33,426 bases of DNA from positions 1 through 33,426 of the forward strand of contig JAMXAE010000013.1 of assembly GCA_024281695.1 (NCBI GenBank), in the 5' to 3' direction. Of the stretch, positions 33,354 through 33,426 are shown piece after piece; the first letter of the stretch is position 1, and every line of letters starts with the position of its first letter. Below the pieces are notes generated by a model. It searched no databases and was not told the origin of the DNA. It was given only the letters and a program-made list of their open reading frames with translations. This stretch comes from Nitrosomonas sp. (GTDB taxonomy: Bacteria > Pseudomonadota > Gammaproteobacteria > Burkholderiales > Nitrosomonadaceae). Both the position numbers and the translations under genes were made by a program.

Positions 33354-33426
33354 TGAATCGTCCCGGTTTTTCCGGAGCCATGTTTTCTTGAGTCAAGCTG
33401 CATCAGCTGACTCTTCCTGTTGGCGA
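33354..33426 (-). mobile_element. Right end of a second IS3-family copy (continues past the window)
   Basis: Begins TGAATCGTCCCGG at 33354 and matches 4045-4117 over 73 bases with one mismatch, including the non-coding 39 bases and the start of the transposase C-terminus (stop on the minus strand at 33393). Same orientation as the remnant at 4045. The rest of the element is not in the window. Confidence 0.85.

Noticed and set aside
4045..33426. Composite transposon spanning the window
   Set aside because: The left element is a short remnant, the DNA between is mostly core metabolism, and only one end of the right copy is visible.

Overview
The window reads as chromosomal DNA of a betaproteobacterium, most likely in the Nitrosomonadales and Nitrosomonas-like. 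This is inferred from gene content: a split glycine decarboxylase P-protein behind a glycine riboswitch, PEP-CTERM proteins, a CopD-cytochrome c fusion, sdhCDA order and a moderate, slightly AT-rich composition. No ammonia-oxidation gene lies in the window, so the genus is not proven.

Layout: 1-1417, start of the succinate dehydrogenase operon (sdhC-sdhD-sdhA, minus strand, sdhA cut by the window edge). 1644-3979, a doxX-pirin pair divergent from a LysR regulator, with a palindrome in the shared promoter. 4045-6150, an accessory island: the decayed right end of an IS3-family element, an AT-rich HEPN-like gene, an attC-like integron recombination site and a GC-rich DUF2971 gene whose stop codon lies in the attC core. 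6476-8241, thiS-thiG-trmB. 8381-11457, a TauE/SafE-type permease, a DUF3617 protein and an OprO/P-type porin. 11526-14137, two exported minus-strand proteins: a vanadium-haloperoxidase/PAP2-type enzyme and a TIGR03118-like PEP-CTERM protein. 14735-15586, rlmJ. 15778-17799, a CopD-cytochrome c-thioredoxin-like fusion. 17948-19914, a receiver-AraC regulator followed by a small RTX protein. 20160-25455, the glycine cleavage operon (tandem glycine riboswitch and terminator, gcvT, gcvH, gcvPA, tpx, gcvPB). 25567-26502, a PfkB-family sugar/adenosine kinase. 26674-27206, a frameshifted PEP-CTERM gene. 27270-28468, a small lipoprotein and an endonuclease/exonuclease/phosphatase-fold protein. 28732-31612, a 633-residue RTX protein preceded by a GNAT acyltransferase. 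31894-32736, an exported DUF547 protein behind a CRP/FNR-like palindrome. 32819-33426, a palindromic dispersed repeat, then an unknown gene broken by a second copy of the same IS3-family right end.

How the parts work together: the gcv operon is a feedback-controlled glycine catabolism unit, with a thiol peroxidase placed inside it. The two RTX proteins are probable type I secretion substrates, but no secretion genes are present here. The island at 4-6 kb looks like a small cluster of attC-type cassettes without an integrase, eroded by an IS. Two matching IS ends in the same orientation lie about 29.3 kb apart, giving a possible recombination pair.
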